Source: Paenibacillus riograndensis SBR5 | GTDB lineage: Bacteria > Bacillota > Bacilli > Paenibacillales > Paenibacillaceae | Reading direction: 5' to 3' | DNA length: 64,000 bases | Assembly (NCBI RefSeq): GCF_000981585.1 | Contig: NZ_LN831776.1 | Coordinates: 3,765,187-3,829,186 of the forward strand | Part shown: positions 15,498 to 23,665 of the stretch, in pieces | Numbering within the stretch: the stretch's first letter is position 1 | How the letters are laid out: every line of letters starts with the position of its first letter | Translations under genes and position numbers: made by a program | Notes under the pieces: model-generated | Told to the model about the DNA's origin: nothing | What the model saw: the letters and a program-made list of their open reading frames with translations, nothing else | Databases searched by the model: none

Positions 15498-16865
15498 ATG
15501 AGCGATGTTAAACGGCAATTGGCGCTTGGGGCGATGATGTTTTTTCCGGCAGGGGAGCATATCTCCAGTTGGAGGCACCCGGGTTCCGAAGCAGCGGCAC
15601 TTCTCGATTTCGATTATTACAAAAGGATTGTCCAGACGGCGGAGCGGGGACGGTTCGACATGTTCTTTTATGCCGATGAGCTGTATGTATGGGACCGCTT
15701 TGAGTCCGGGATCAGTCATGCCAACAGTATCCGGCCGGAGCCGTTCACGCTGCTGTCCGCCCTGGCGGCCGTGACGACCCATATTGGACTAGCCGCGACG
15801 ATTTCAACTACTTACAACGATCCTTATCATATCGCCCGCAAGCTGGCTTCGCTTGATCATCTCAGCGGAGGCCGGGCCGCATGGAATATTGTCACTTCGC
15901 AGACAGATGAAGAGGCCCGGAATTTTGGCAAGGAGCGGCATCTGCAGCATGAGCTGCGCTATGAACGCGCCAAGGAATTTGTAGCGGTTACCCAAGGCTT
16001 GTGGGATAGCTGGGAAGAGGATGCGTGTGTTTTCGACAAGGAGAGCGGTTATTTTGCTGACAAAGATAAGCTCCATAACCTGGATTTTGAAGGGAAGCAT
16101 TTCAAAGTTAAAGGGCCGCTTAATATTACCCGGCCTCCGCAGGGCTATCCTGTACTAATTCAGGCGGGGGCTTCTGAGGCCGGAAAAGAGGTTGCTGCTG
16201 CCACAGCAGAAATTGTGTTCGCCCCGGGTGGAACACTTGCCGAAGGCCGGGCGCTATATGCCGACATTAAGGGCAGACTTGCAAAATACGGACGTACAGC
16301 GGATGAATTGAAGATCTTTCCCGCCTTGATGCCGGTTATCGGGATAACGGAAGAGGACGCAGCGGAGAAGCTGTCAGTCATTGAGAACCTGACTCCAGAC
16401 CGTCTGGCGCTGGATTTGCTGTCCCACTATATCGGGACCGATGTCTCCAGCTATCCGCTGGATGAACCTTTGCCCTTCCTGCCGGAGGAAGAGGGCTTCA
16501 ACCAGAGCAAAACCGGTTTGCTCAAAATCCGCAGCATTCTGGAACAGGAAAATCTGACGCTGCTGCAGCTGGCCAAGCGGGTAGCGGTGAAGCGGGGCAT
16601 TGCCGGAACTCCTGAACAAATCGCCGATCATATTGAAGAATGGTTCAAAAGCAAGGCGGCGGATGGCTTCAACATCGCCTTCACCCATCTTCCCGGAGCG
16701 CTTGATGATTTCGTCAATCTGGTAGTTCCCATACTCCAGCAGAGGGGCCTTCTGCGCACAGAGTACGAAGGCACAACGCTGCGTGCACATCTTGGACTGA
16801 ACACACCGGCAAGCCGTTATGCCAAGATCGGGATCAGCCCTGGAGCGGGATCGGAGCAGCATTAG
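15498..16865 (+). CDS. LLM-class flavin-dependent monooxygenase (NtaA/SnaA family)
   Basis: The 455-residue protein belongs to the luciferase-like TIM-barrel oxygenases that use reduced FMN from a separate reductase. Family motifs include FFYADELYVWDRFESG, EPFTLLSALAAVTTHIGLAATIST, the SLDHLSGGRAAWNIVTS stretch and PVLIQAGASEAGKEVAA. Such enzymes cleave C-N or C-S bonds by oxygenation. It lies in the operon between the importer and the urocanase homologue, with AAAGGAG before the start. In a histidine-betaine pathway it could act on the thiol, methylthio or trimethylamine product; that is inference. Confidence 0.85.
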   Translation: MSDVKRQLALGAMMFFPAGEHISSWRHPGSEAAALLDFDYYKRIVQTAERGRFDMFFYADELYVWDRFESGISHANSIRPEPFTLLSALAAVTTHIGLAATISTTYNDPYHIARKLASLDHLSGGRAAWNIVTSQTDEEARNFGKERHLQHELRYERAKEFVAVTQGLWDSWEEDACVFDKESGYFADKDKLHNLDFEGKHFKVKGPLNITRPPQGYPVLIQAGASEAGKEVAAATAEIVFAPGGTLAEGRALYADIKGRLAKYGRTADELKIFPALMPVIGITEEDAAEKLSVIENLTPDRLALDLLSHYIGTDVSSYPLDEPLPFLPEEEGFNQSKTGLLKIRSILEQENLTLLQLAKRVAVKRGIAGTPEQIADHIEEWFKSKAADGFNIAFTHLPGALDDFVNLVVPILQQRGLLRTEYEGTTLRAHLGLNTPASRYAKIGISPGAGSEQH

Positions 16866-16903
16866 CTTCTGCATTAACACGAAGACAGAAAGCGGGGAGA
16901 GAC

Positions 16904-18568
16904 ATGGGCAGAATTACGGCCGCCAGAGGCGGGGCACTGCGCTGCAAAGGCTGGAGACAGGAAGCGCTGCTGCGGATGCTGGAGAACGTGCTGGAGAATG
17001 GCGAGAACCAGAGAGAGCTGATCGTATATGCTTCTCTCGGTAAGGCGGCCCGCAATTGGCCTTCCTATCTGGCGATCGTCGATACACTGAAGAGACTGGA
17101 AGAGGATGAAACACTGGTGATCCAGTCCGGGAAGCCGATCGGCGTCTTCAAGACCCATCGCCAGGCTCCGCTGGTGGTGATGGCGAACTGCAATCTGGTC
17201 GGAAGATGGGCGACCAGCGAGAACTTTTATGAGCTTCAGGATAAAGGTTTGATTATTTGGGGCGGGCTGACTGCAGCCGCCTGGCAGTATATCGGTTCAC
17301 AAGGTGTGATTCAGGGCACCTATGAAATATTTCAGAGTATTGCCCGGCTCCACTTTGGCGGCAATCTGCGCGGGCGCTTCATCCTGACTGCCGGGCTTGG
17401 GGGAATGGGCGGAGCGCAGCCGCTCGCAGGCACGTTGGCCGGTGCAGCCATTCTCTGCGTCGAGGTTGCAGAGGAACGGATCGATAAGCGGATTGCCGCC
17501 GGATATTTGCAGCGGAAGACAGACAGCCTGGATGAGGCGCTGGCCTGGATTGAGATTGCCCGGCGCAGCGGAGAGAGCGTCTCCGTCGGCTTGCTTGGGA
17601 ATGCGGCTGAGGTCTACCCTGAGCTGCTGCGCAGAGGGGTTCAGCCGGATGTAGTCACGGACCAGACTTCTGCGCATGATTTGCTCTATGGTTATATCCC
17701 TGAGGGATATACTCCGGCTTCTGCTGCGGCAGCCCGCAAGGAGGATCCGGCAAGGCTGCAGGCTGCCGCCGGAGCATCCATCGCGCTTGAAGTGAAGGCG
17801 ATGCTGCAGTTCAAGGAGCGGGGGGCCATCGTTTTCGATAATGGCAACAACATCCGCTCCCAGGCGGTTCAGCATGGTGTGCCTGACGCGTTTGAGATCG
17901 ATATCTTTACCGAAGCGTTCCTGCGCCCGCTGTTTGCCAAGGCCATCGGGCCCTTCCGCTGGATCGCGCTCAGTGGCGAACCTCAGGATATCCGCATCAT
18001 TGACGAGCTTATTCTGCAGGAATTCAGTGACAATGAAATTGTAACCAACTGGATTAAGCTCGCGAATGACCATATTCCGTTCGAAGGCTTGCCTGCACGG
18101 ATCGGCTGGTTTGGACATAAGGACCGCAGCAGGCTGGCTGTAGCTGTTAATGAGCTGGTCCGGGAAGGCAGGCTTGCCGGACCGGTAGCTTTTTCCCGCG
18201 ATCATCTGGACGCGGCGGCAATGGCACATCCCAACATTATGACGGAACGGATGAAGGATGGCAGCGATGCGGTCTCGGACTGGCCGCTCTTAAATGCGAT
18301 GCTGAACTGCTCTTCCATGGCGGATCTGGTAGCCATTCATTCCGGCGGCGGGGGTTATGCCGGCTACATGACTAGTGCAGGAGTGACCATCGTCGCTGAT
18401 GGAACGGCTGATAGCGGGCTGCGTCTGCGCACAGCGCTTGACAATGACACAGGTCTAGGGGTGCTGCGCTATGCGGATGCCGGCTATGAGACGTCTCTTG
18501 CAGAAGCTGCTAACAAAGAAATCGACCGGGTTGACACCGGACGATACGACGACATTCCGGTGGATTGA
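16904..18568 (+). CDS. Urocanate hydratase homologue (probable thiourocanate-type hydratase)
   Basis: The 554-residue protein has the length and fold of urocanase, with the NAD-binding signature LTAGLGGMGGAQPLA and the HSGGGGYAG region near the C-terminus. Urocanase adds water to urocanate using tightly bound NAD as an electrophile. True HutU occurs with HutH, HutI and HutG; none of these is here, and the partners are a DUF917 protein and a MIO-less lyase. That set matches the hydratases of ergothioneine and S-methyl-ergothioneine breakdown, so thiourocanate or its S-methyl form is the likelier substrate. Start chosen at ATG 16904 after GGGGAGAG. Confidence 0.85.
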   Translation: MGRITAARGGALRCKGWRQEALLRMLENVLENGENQRELIVYASLGKAARNWPSYLAIVDTLKRLEEDETLVIQSGKPIGVFKTHRQAPLVVMANCNLVGRWATSENFYELQDKGLIIWGGLTAAAWQYIGSQGVIQGTYEIFQSIARLHFGGNLRGRFILTAGLGGMGGAQPLAGTLAGAAILCVEVAEERIDKRIAAGYLQRKTDSLDEALAWIEIARRSGESVSVGLLGNAAEVYPELLRRGVQPDVVTDQTSAHDLLYGYIPEGYTPASAAAARKEDPARLQAAAGASIALEVKAMLQFKERGAIVFDNGNNIRSQAVQHGVPDAFEIDIFTEAFLRPLFAKAIGPFRWIALSGEPQDIRIIDELILQEFSDNEIVTNWIKLANDHIPFEGLPARIGWFGHKDRSRLAVAVNELVREGRLAGPVAFSRDHLDAAAMAHPNIMTERMKDGSDAVSDWPLLNAMLNCSSMADLVAIHSGGGGYAGYMTSAGVTIVADGTADSGLRLRTALDNDTGLGVLRYADAGYETSLAEAANKEIDRVDTGRYDDIPVD

Positions 18569-18600
18569 AATCACCGGCTTTCTTACAGGAGGAGATCGAT

Positions 18601-19707
18601 ATGAGAGAACTGACCAGGGATGATGTCTTCGCCGCTGTCAAAGGCGGCTCTGTATTTGCCAGCGGCGGCGGCGGCTGGGTCGATCACGGATTGGAGATCG
18701 GCCACGCTGCTTTAAGCATAGGACGGCCTAAGCTGCTGTCTGTAGAGGAACTGCCGGACGATGCGATTATTCTGACTTGTACCGCGATTGGTGCTCCGGC
18801 CGGCCGGGACTGGCAAATGCTCGGCAAGGATTATATCAGAGCTGTTCAATTGGTTATTGATCACTACGACGGCAAGATTGCCGGAGTGATGACACCGCAA
18901 AACGGCATGTCCAGCACGATTAACGGCTGGCTTCCCGCAGCGGCATTGGGGCTTGCTGTTATTGATGCGACCGGTGATATCCGTGCGCATCCTACCGGCA
19001 AAATGGGCTCGCTTGGCCTAGCCTCGTCCATTGATTATGAGACTATACAAGCGGTGGCCGGCGGCAGACCCGAGCTTGGCAGCTACATCGAGCTGGTCGT
19101 CAAGGGAACCCCCGCACGAACCTCCAACATCCTGCGCACCGCATCGGATATGGCGGGCGGATTCATTGCAGCGGCACGGCATCCGCTTCCGGCCAAGTAC
19201 ATTAAGGAGCATGCCGCGCTGGGTGGGATCTCGATTGCCCTTGAACTGGGTCAAGCGATTATTCAGGCAGAACCGGAAGGCCCGGAAGCGGTCTTAAAGG
19301 CGGTGGTACGCAAGACGAAGGGGAAGATCCTTGGGAGAGGTAAGGTGATTTCCAAAAATGTCCGTTACTCCGGCGCCTTCGATATCGGCACCATCGATGT
19401 GGAGGTCGCGAAAAATGTCTTCAGGCTGCATGTGATGAATGAATATATGGCAGTCGATGACCGCAGCAGCAAACGTCTGGCTACTTTCCCGGATGTCATT
19501 ACCACAATCGATGCGGCTACGGGCCTGCCGGTCAGCGTTGGTGATGTGGTGGAAGGAATGGAGCTGGCGGTGTTCGCCATTGATAAATCCCGAATTCCTC
19601 TAAGCGCAAGTGTGAAGGACCCCACTGTGTATCCCGAGGTGGAGGAAGTGCTGGGCATAGATCTGCAAAGCTATGCCTTTGGCAAGGAGAAGCAGAATTA
19701 TGCTTGA
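18601..19707 (+). CDS. DUF917 family protein (S-methylthiohydantoin desulfurase family)
   Basis: The 368-residue protein starts at ATG 18601 after a perfect AGGAGG; an in-frame TTG at 18565 overlapping the previous stop is less likely. It shows the DUF917 N-terminal pattern VFASGGGGWVDHGLEIGHAAL, the GAPAGRDW and TPQNGMSSTINGWLPAAALGLAVIDATGDIRAHPT regions (shown in parts) and the C-terminal half typical of the family. DUF917 proteins are now named S-methylthiohydantoin desulfurases, metalloenzymes that release methanethiol in S-methyl-ergothioneine breakdown; others are linked to hydantoin use. Its neighbours here, urocanase and MIO-less lyase homologues, are exactly the earlier steps of that route. 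Confidence 0.82.
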   Translation: MRELTRDDVFAAVKGGSVFASGGGGWVDHGLEIGHAALSIGRPKLLSVEELPDDAIILTCTAIGAPAGRDWQMLGKDYIRAVQLVIDHYDGKIAGVMTPQNGMSSTINGWLPAAALGLAVIDATGDIRAHPTGKMGSLGLASSIDYETIQAVAGGRPELGSYIELVVKGTPARTSNILRTASDMAGGFIAAARHPLPAKYIKEHAALGGISIALELGQAIIQAEPEGPEAVLKAVVRKTKGKILGRGKVISKNVRYSGAFDIGTIDVEVAKNVFRLHVMNEYMAVDDRSSKRLATFPDVITTIDAATGLPVSVGDVVEGMELAVFAIDKSRIPLSASVKDPTVYPEVEEVLGIDLQSYAFGKEKQNYA

Positions 19708-21295
19708 GGAGGCAGCTAATTCGGGAGGTTCAGCCACAGGGATTGCAGGAAAAGTCCTTCAGGACTTGAATCCCCTCGTTCTGGATGGGAACAATCTGAC
19801 GATCGCAGATGTGGACAGTGTAGCCCGCGGCCGCAGGGCTGTTGTTATAGACGATGGAGCCTGGCAGCGGATGGAGGCGGCCCGCAGGACGATTTTTGCT
19901 GTTGCTGACCAAGGCCTGCCTGTATATGGACTGAACCGGGGAGTCGGCTGGAACAAGGATCTGGAGATCAGCCCGGATTTCTTCGAAGCCTATAACCGCA
20001 ATTTGCTGCTGTCGCATAGTGCAGGGGTCAAGCCGGAGGCAGATACAGATGTGGTCCGGGCAGTCATGCTTGCCCGCTTGAACGGTTTGCTGACCGGGGC
20101 AGCCGGTGTACAGCCGGAGCTTGCCGGACGTTATGCTGATTTTCTTAACCTCGGCATCCATCCCGTTCTTCCGCTTCGCGGTTCTGTAGGCGCGGCAGAT
20201 ATTACTTCGATCTCCCACATTGGGCTGGCGATGATCGGCGAAGGCGAGGCCCATATGGACGGCAGCCGGGTTCCGGCGCTGGAAGCATTGAAGGCCGCAG
20301 GGCTGGCACCGCTGCGGCTTGGCCCCAAGGACGGACTGGCGGTGGTCAGTTCCAACGCGCTCTCAGCCGGGAATGGCGCGCTGGCGCTGTATGATATGGA
20401 AAAACTGCTGGAGACGGCTGACAGAATATATGCTTTGTCGCTTGAAGCCATTCGTGGCAATGTCAGTCCGCTGGATGAAGCGGTGCACCGCAAGCGCCCT
20501 TTTCCCGGCCAGTTGAAAAGTCTGGGAATTGTTCGAAGCAGCTTGGCAGGAAGCGACCTATGGACAGACTACAACCCCGAATCTCTGCAGGACCCGCTGA
20601 GCTTCCGCGATGCCTGCCAGATTCACGGTGCCGCCCGCGATGCCCATGATTTTACCTCCCGGCAGCTGGTGCTCCATCTGAACAGCTCGGATGATAATCC
20701 GTGTGTGCTGTCGGACGAACAGCGGATTGTATCCTGCGCCAATTATGATCCTTTGTCCTGGACGCTTGGATTCGAGATGCTGGGCAGTGCTCTGCACCAT
20801 GTTTCCAAAAGCTCCTGCCACCGCATCATCAAGCTCGGAGATCCGCGTTTTACCGGTTTAACCCGGTTTCTGACGGCTGACACCAGCCGCTCCGTAGGCT
20901 TTTGCACCGTGCAGAAGACCGCGACGTCGCTGGATGCCGAAATCCGGCATCTGAGCAATCCGGTTTCCGCCGATTATCTGTCGCTGGCCGGAGAAATCGA
21001 GGATCATGCCGCCAACTCGCCGTATGTCGTGTCCAAGACAAGAGAGATTCTTGACCGGCTCACCTATATCCTGGCCATTGAACTGCTGCACGCGGCGCAA
21101 GCGGTTGATCTCCGGGGCGGTCTGACCTTGGGTCATGCCTCATGGGCCGGTTACAAGAGCTTAAGAAGGGCGGTGCCTTTTTTGAGTGAAGACCGCAATC
21201 AGAGTGAGGATATCGAACGTGCTTACCGGCTGCTAAAAGATGGAACATGGCTAAACGATATTCATCTAGCGCTGAACACAAAAGCATCAGTTTAG
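19700..21295 (+). CDS. Histidine/phenylalanine ammonia-lyase homologue lacking the MIO triad
   Basis: The 531-residue protein has the ammonia-lyase fold (YGLNRGVGWNKD replaces YGvNTGFG; NGLLTGAAGVQPEL; GLAMIGEGEA; LHLNSSDDNPCVL). The loop that normally holds the self-cyclising Ala-Ser-Gly reads GSVGAADITSISH at residues 161-173: Ser is Ala and Gly is deleted, so no MIO cofactor can form. Ergothionase, which eliminates trimethylamine from ergothioneine, is a lyase-fold enzyme that works without MIO because its leaving group is already charged. With a betaine-type importer, a urocanase homologue and DUF917 in the operon, a betaine 1,2-elimination is the best inference. Start ATG 19700 has AAGGAG upstream and overlaps the previous gene by eight bases. 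Confidence 0.85.
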   Translation: MLEEAANSGGSATGIAGKVLQDLNPLVLDGNNLTIADVDSVARGRRAVVIDDGAWQRMEAARRTIFAVADQGLPVYGLNRGVGWNKDLEISPDFFEAYNRNLLLSHSAGVKPEADTDVVRAVMLARLNGLLTGAAGVQPELAGRYADFLNLGIHPVLPLRGSVGAADITSISHIGLAMIGEGEAHMDGSRVPALEALKAAGLAPLRLGPKDGLAVVSSNALSAGNGALALYDMEKLLETADRIYALSLEAIRGNVSPLDEAVHRKRPFPGQLKSLGIVRSSLAGSDLWTDYNPESLQDPLSFRDACQIHGAARDAHDFTSRQLVLHLNSSDDNPCVLSDEQRIVSCANYDPLSWTLGFEMLGSALHHVSKSSCHRIIKLGDPRFTGLTRFLTADTSRSVGFCTVQKTATSLDAEIRHLSNPVSADYLSLAGEIEDHAANSPYVVSKTREILDRLTYILAIELLHAAQAVDLRGGLTLGHASWAGYKSLRRAVPFLSEDRNQSEDIERAYRLLKDGTWLNDIHLALNTKASV

Positions 21296-21309
21296 AAAGG
21301 GTGGAGACT

Positions 21310-22140
21310 ATGGCTCATTTGGATCCCCAGTGGTCTTTACGGGACCCTAACCGGGAAGGCTGGCAAATCCGGGCGGAGATCAGCCCGAAGTGGATTCGTG
21401 TTAAATTTGGCGGGGATTATATCGCAGACAGCAAGGAGGTAATGGTTGTAACGGAAACAGGACGGCTTCCCGTGTATTATTTTCCGCTGAAGGATGTGAA
21501 CGCTGCTCTGTTCCAGCCTTCGGAGAAGCTGGCGACCCATCCACAGAAGGGAATCCAGACCTTTTGGGATATTACCAGTGGTGGCCGTACGGCCAGGAAT
21601 GCAGTGTGGACCTATTCCGGGCCTCAGCCGGAAGCCCATTTTTTACACGGCTATGTTTCCTTTTCGTGGAGTAAAATGGATGGATGGTTCGAGGAAGAGG
21701 AGGAGGTCTTTGTCCATGCCCGTGACCCCTACACGCGGGTGGATGCCATACCGGCTTCGCGCCATGTGCAGCTTGAAGTGAACGGGATAATCGTAGCCGA
21801 CAGCCGCCGTCCGGTGATTCTGTATGAGACAGGGCTGACACCACGCTATTATCTGCCGGCTGAAGACGTGCGGCTTGATCTGCTGCAAGAGAATCCGAAC
21901 AGCACCCGCTGCCCGTATAAGGGAATCGCTACCTATTGGACTGCTGCAGTCAACGGCCGCGAGTATGAAGACCTTGTATGGAGCTATAAAGAGCCGCTGC
22001 CGGAGGTCCATGAAATAGCGGGTCTGCTGTGCTTCTACCATGAGGCTGCGGATGCGCTGTATGTAGATGGGATCAAGTGGTCGCTGAACAGTGAAGAACG
22101 ACTGCCTTATCGTGGAAGCGAAGCCATCTATATAAGTTGA
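21310..22140 (+). CDS. Double-DUF427 protein (copy 2), 3' end altered by an inserted element
   Basis: The 276-residue protein is a paralogue of the product at 10855, with two DUF427-like units (LPVYYFPLKDV and TPRYYLPAEDV; EEEEEVFVHARDPYTRVDAI). Start ATG 21310 follows AAAGGGTGGAG; the upstream extension lies in the lyase gene. It is the last gene of the operon. Its final codons and TGA stop lie inside the left terminal repeat of a 218-bp palindromic element, so the native C-terminus may have been replaced by Ile-Tyr-Ile-Ser or shortened by a few residues. Function of DUF427 is unknown; gene neighbourhood ties it to the lyase pathway. Confidence 0.82.
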   Translation: MAHLDPQWSLRDPNREGWQIRAEISPKWIRVKFGGDYIADSKEVMVVTETGRLPVYYFPLKDVNAALFQPSEKLATHPQKGIQTFWDITSGGRTARNAVWTYSGPQPEAHFLHGYVSFSWSKMDGWFEEEEEVFVHARDPYTRVDAIPASRHVQLEVNGIIVADSRRPVILYETGLTPRYYLPAEDVRLDLLQENPNSTRCPYKGIATYWTAAVNGREYEDLVWSYKEPLPEVHEIAGLLCFYHEAADALYVDGIKWSLNSEERLPYRGSEAIYIS

Positions 22141-22344
22141 ACTTAAAGAATTCATAAAAGGGAAGAAGTGCGGAGGGGAAGTTTGGAACTGGAAGAGCGG
22201 TAGCGTCCGCCTTTGTCACCGGATTTCAACCGCAAAAGGCGGTTCCAATCAAGAAATCTGGGGACAACAGCGGCTGGAAGTCCAAACATTCCCCGCAGTG
22301 ACGACCATGCCCACAATGTAAAACTAAAGTTCAACTTATATAGA
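22127..22344. mobile_element. 218-bp MITE-like palindromic element with 18-bp terminal inverted repeats
   Basis: TCTATATAAGTTGAACTT at 22127 recurs in inverted form at 22327-22344 (18 of 18 bases). Inside, further pairing is possible: TTGTCACCGGATTTC with GAAATCTGGGGACAA around an inner AACCGC-aaaa-GGCGGTT hairpin, and a GCGG-GGGAA-GTTTGGA-type motif occurs on both sides in opposite orientation. No open frame is present. The left repeat overlaps the stop codon of the DUF427 gene. Between this element and the next start at 22492 only a short hairpin (GCCGGT...ACCGGC near 22380-22412) was seen. Confidence 0.7.
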
Positions 22345-22491
22345 CAGTTGAGTGAGTGAGAAATGAATGATTTCAGAAGCCGGTCTATCCTTAATATAGG
22401 GGTGGCCGGTTTCATTATGTCTCCTGAATGATGTATCTGCCTCCGTAGCATGCTATGCTATATATTATTACGATTAAGCAGGAGGCCAAAG

Positions 22492-23028
22492 ATGAAACGA
22501 GATATTCAGAACGTGCCTTACGGCTACGAGCCGCCGGCTGCCGAACGCAAGGGAACCCTGGTATTCTATGATTCGTTTGAGCATATTACTGATCGGGATC
22601 TGGAGCAGGCAGCCCGCACGGCAACGGAGCGCAAATTCACCAAGCTGGTGCTGTATCCGCTGCATGAAGAAACGGTTAGACGGATGAGCAAGGAGCCGGT
22701 GGCTGCCTTTTACAAGCGGGAGGACCGTCTGCATGAATGGAAAAGAGAGCAGGGACGCCCGTTCATTATCGTGGAGAGTCTCGAAGGGAAGCGGAAGAAG
22801 TATACGCCGCTGGACTCGGCGCTGCGCCATATCAGCGAAGTGTATCCATCGCCGTATTTTCTCTACCTCACTCCTGAAACGGCCAACCAGTTTGCTTCTT
22901 ATGCTTCTTTTGAGGAGTGGATTGTCAAGCTGCGCCTGATTCTGTCTGCGGCTCCCGCTTATGTGCACCCGCGTCTGGAGAAGTTCCGTCACCGCTGGGA
23001 TATCGCCGGGGAAGAGAAGCGGGAATAA
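22492..23028 (+). CDS. Hypothetical protein (178 aa)
   Basis: I do not recognise this protein. The ATG at 22492 follows AGGAGG. The product is soluble and mixed alpha/beta, with a beta strand TLVFYDSF, a repeated KLVLYPLHEETVRRM strand-helix unit, RPFIIVESLEGKRKKYTPLD and PYFLYLTPETANQFASY. The alternation of strands and helices suggests a small Rossmann-like domain, perhaps nucleotide-binding, but no catalytic motif is clear. It stands alone between the palindromic element and a convergent membrane protein gene. Confidence 0.65.
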   Translation: MKRDIQNVPYGYEPPAAERKGTLVFYDSFEHITDRDLEQAARTATERKFTKLVLYPLHEETVRRMSKEPVAAFYKREDRLHEWKREQGRPFIIVESLEGKRKKYTPLDSALRHISEVYPSPYFLYLTPETANQFASYASFEEWIVKLRLILSAAPAYVHPRLEKFRHRWDIAGEEKRE

Positions 23029-23054
23029 GAAAGCAGGAGAGGTTGCAGAATATA

Positions 23055-23495
23055 TTATTGTGCATTTCCCTGTTTGCGTCTGTAGGTGTACATTCTCCAT
23101 TGATAGTGGATGAAGCAGCCTATGCAGAAGCCAAGAATAGCTACAGTGGCAGCCACCGCGACCATAGCCGTGAAGATGTAGGCGGCAACCGTCCAGCCGG
23201 CCAGGAAGCTGAGCAGTCCAGCCGCAAGACAGAAGACAGCTATACCCTGGTTGAACTGCTGCTGCTCCGGGTCTTCAAGCACATAGGCGGAACGCTCCTT
23301 GCGGAGGAAGCGGGCAGCCAGTTTGATCACGGGATTATATTGGAATATCAGCCCGGATAATCCAGCGGCAAGCGGCAATGCCAGAATCCAGTACTGGGCA
23401 GTTATCCAGCTTAGCAATACCGAAAGTACAATAAAAGCCTGATTGGTTTTGACCAGCGGCCGTGGAATACCCTTTGATGCAGCAACCTCATGCAT
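23055..23495 (-). CDS. DUF4395 family membrane protein
   Basis: The 146-residue protein has the DUF4395 opening GIPRPLVKTNQAFIVLSVLLS and four hydrophobic segments in two pairs (about 23-40, 42-58, 88-106, 108-130), separated by a basic cytosolic loop. The ATG at 23495 is preferred to a GTG nine bases earlier because AAAGGTG lies upstream at good spacing. Function is unknown; family members are often next to rhodanese or thiol-redox genes in other bacteria, but none is adjacent here. Confidence 0.78.
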   Translation of the reverse strand: MHEVAASKGIPRPLVKTNQAFIVLSVLLSWITAQYWILALPLAAGLSGLIFQYNPVIKLAARFLRKERSAYVLEDPEQQQFNQGIAVFCLAAGLLSFLAGWTVAAYIFTAMVAVAATVAILGFCIGCFIHYQWRMYTYRRKQGNAQ

Positions 23496-23606
23496 TGAAA
23501 ACACACCTTTCGGATTGGAATAATAAAATTATAACTGAACCATCGGACCGTAGCAATTGAAAACTATAAAGTTTAAATTTGAAATAATAAAATATTGACA
23601 GTTCAC

Positions 23607-23647
23607 CATGATTCATGGTTTTATTATGTAGACCGATTGTTATAAAA
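23607..23647. promoter_or_regulatory. Operator region of the LmrA-like repressor
   Basis: ACCATGA-t-TCATGGT (23607-23621) is a perfect palindrome, and TAGACCGATTGTTATAA (23629-23645) resembles the TAGACCrkTCtnTATA sequence bound by Bacillus LmrA/YxaF. TTGACA at 23594 and TATTAT at 23622 may be the promoter, although the 21-base spacing is long. Confidence 0.55.
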
Positions 23648-23665
23648 GCAAAGGAAGTGTCGCGC

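Noticed and set aside
16904..21295. Histidine utilisation (hutU and hutH)
   Set aside because: The lyase homologue lacks the MIO residues, hutI and hutG are absent, and a DUF917 gene and betaine importer are present, so the histidine pathway is unlikely.
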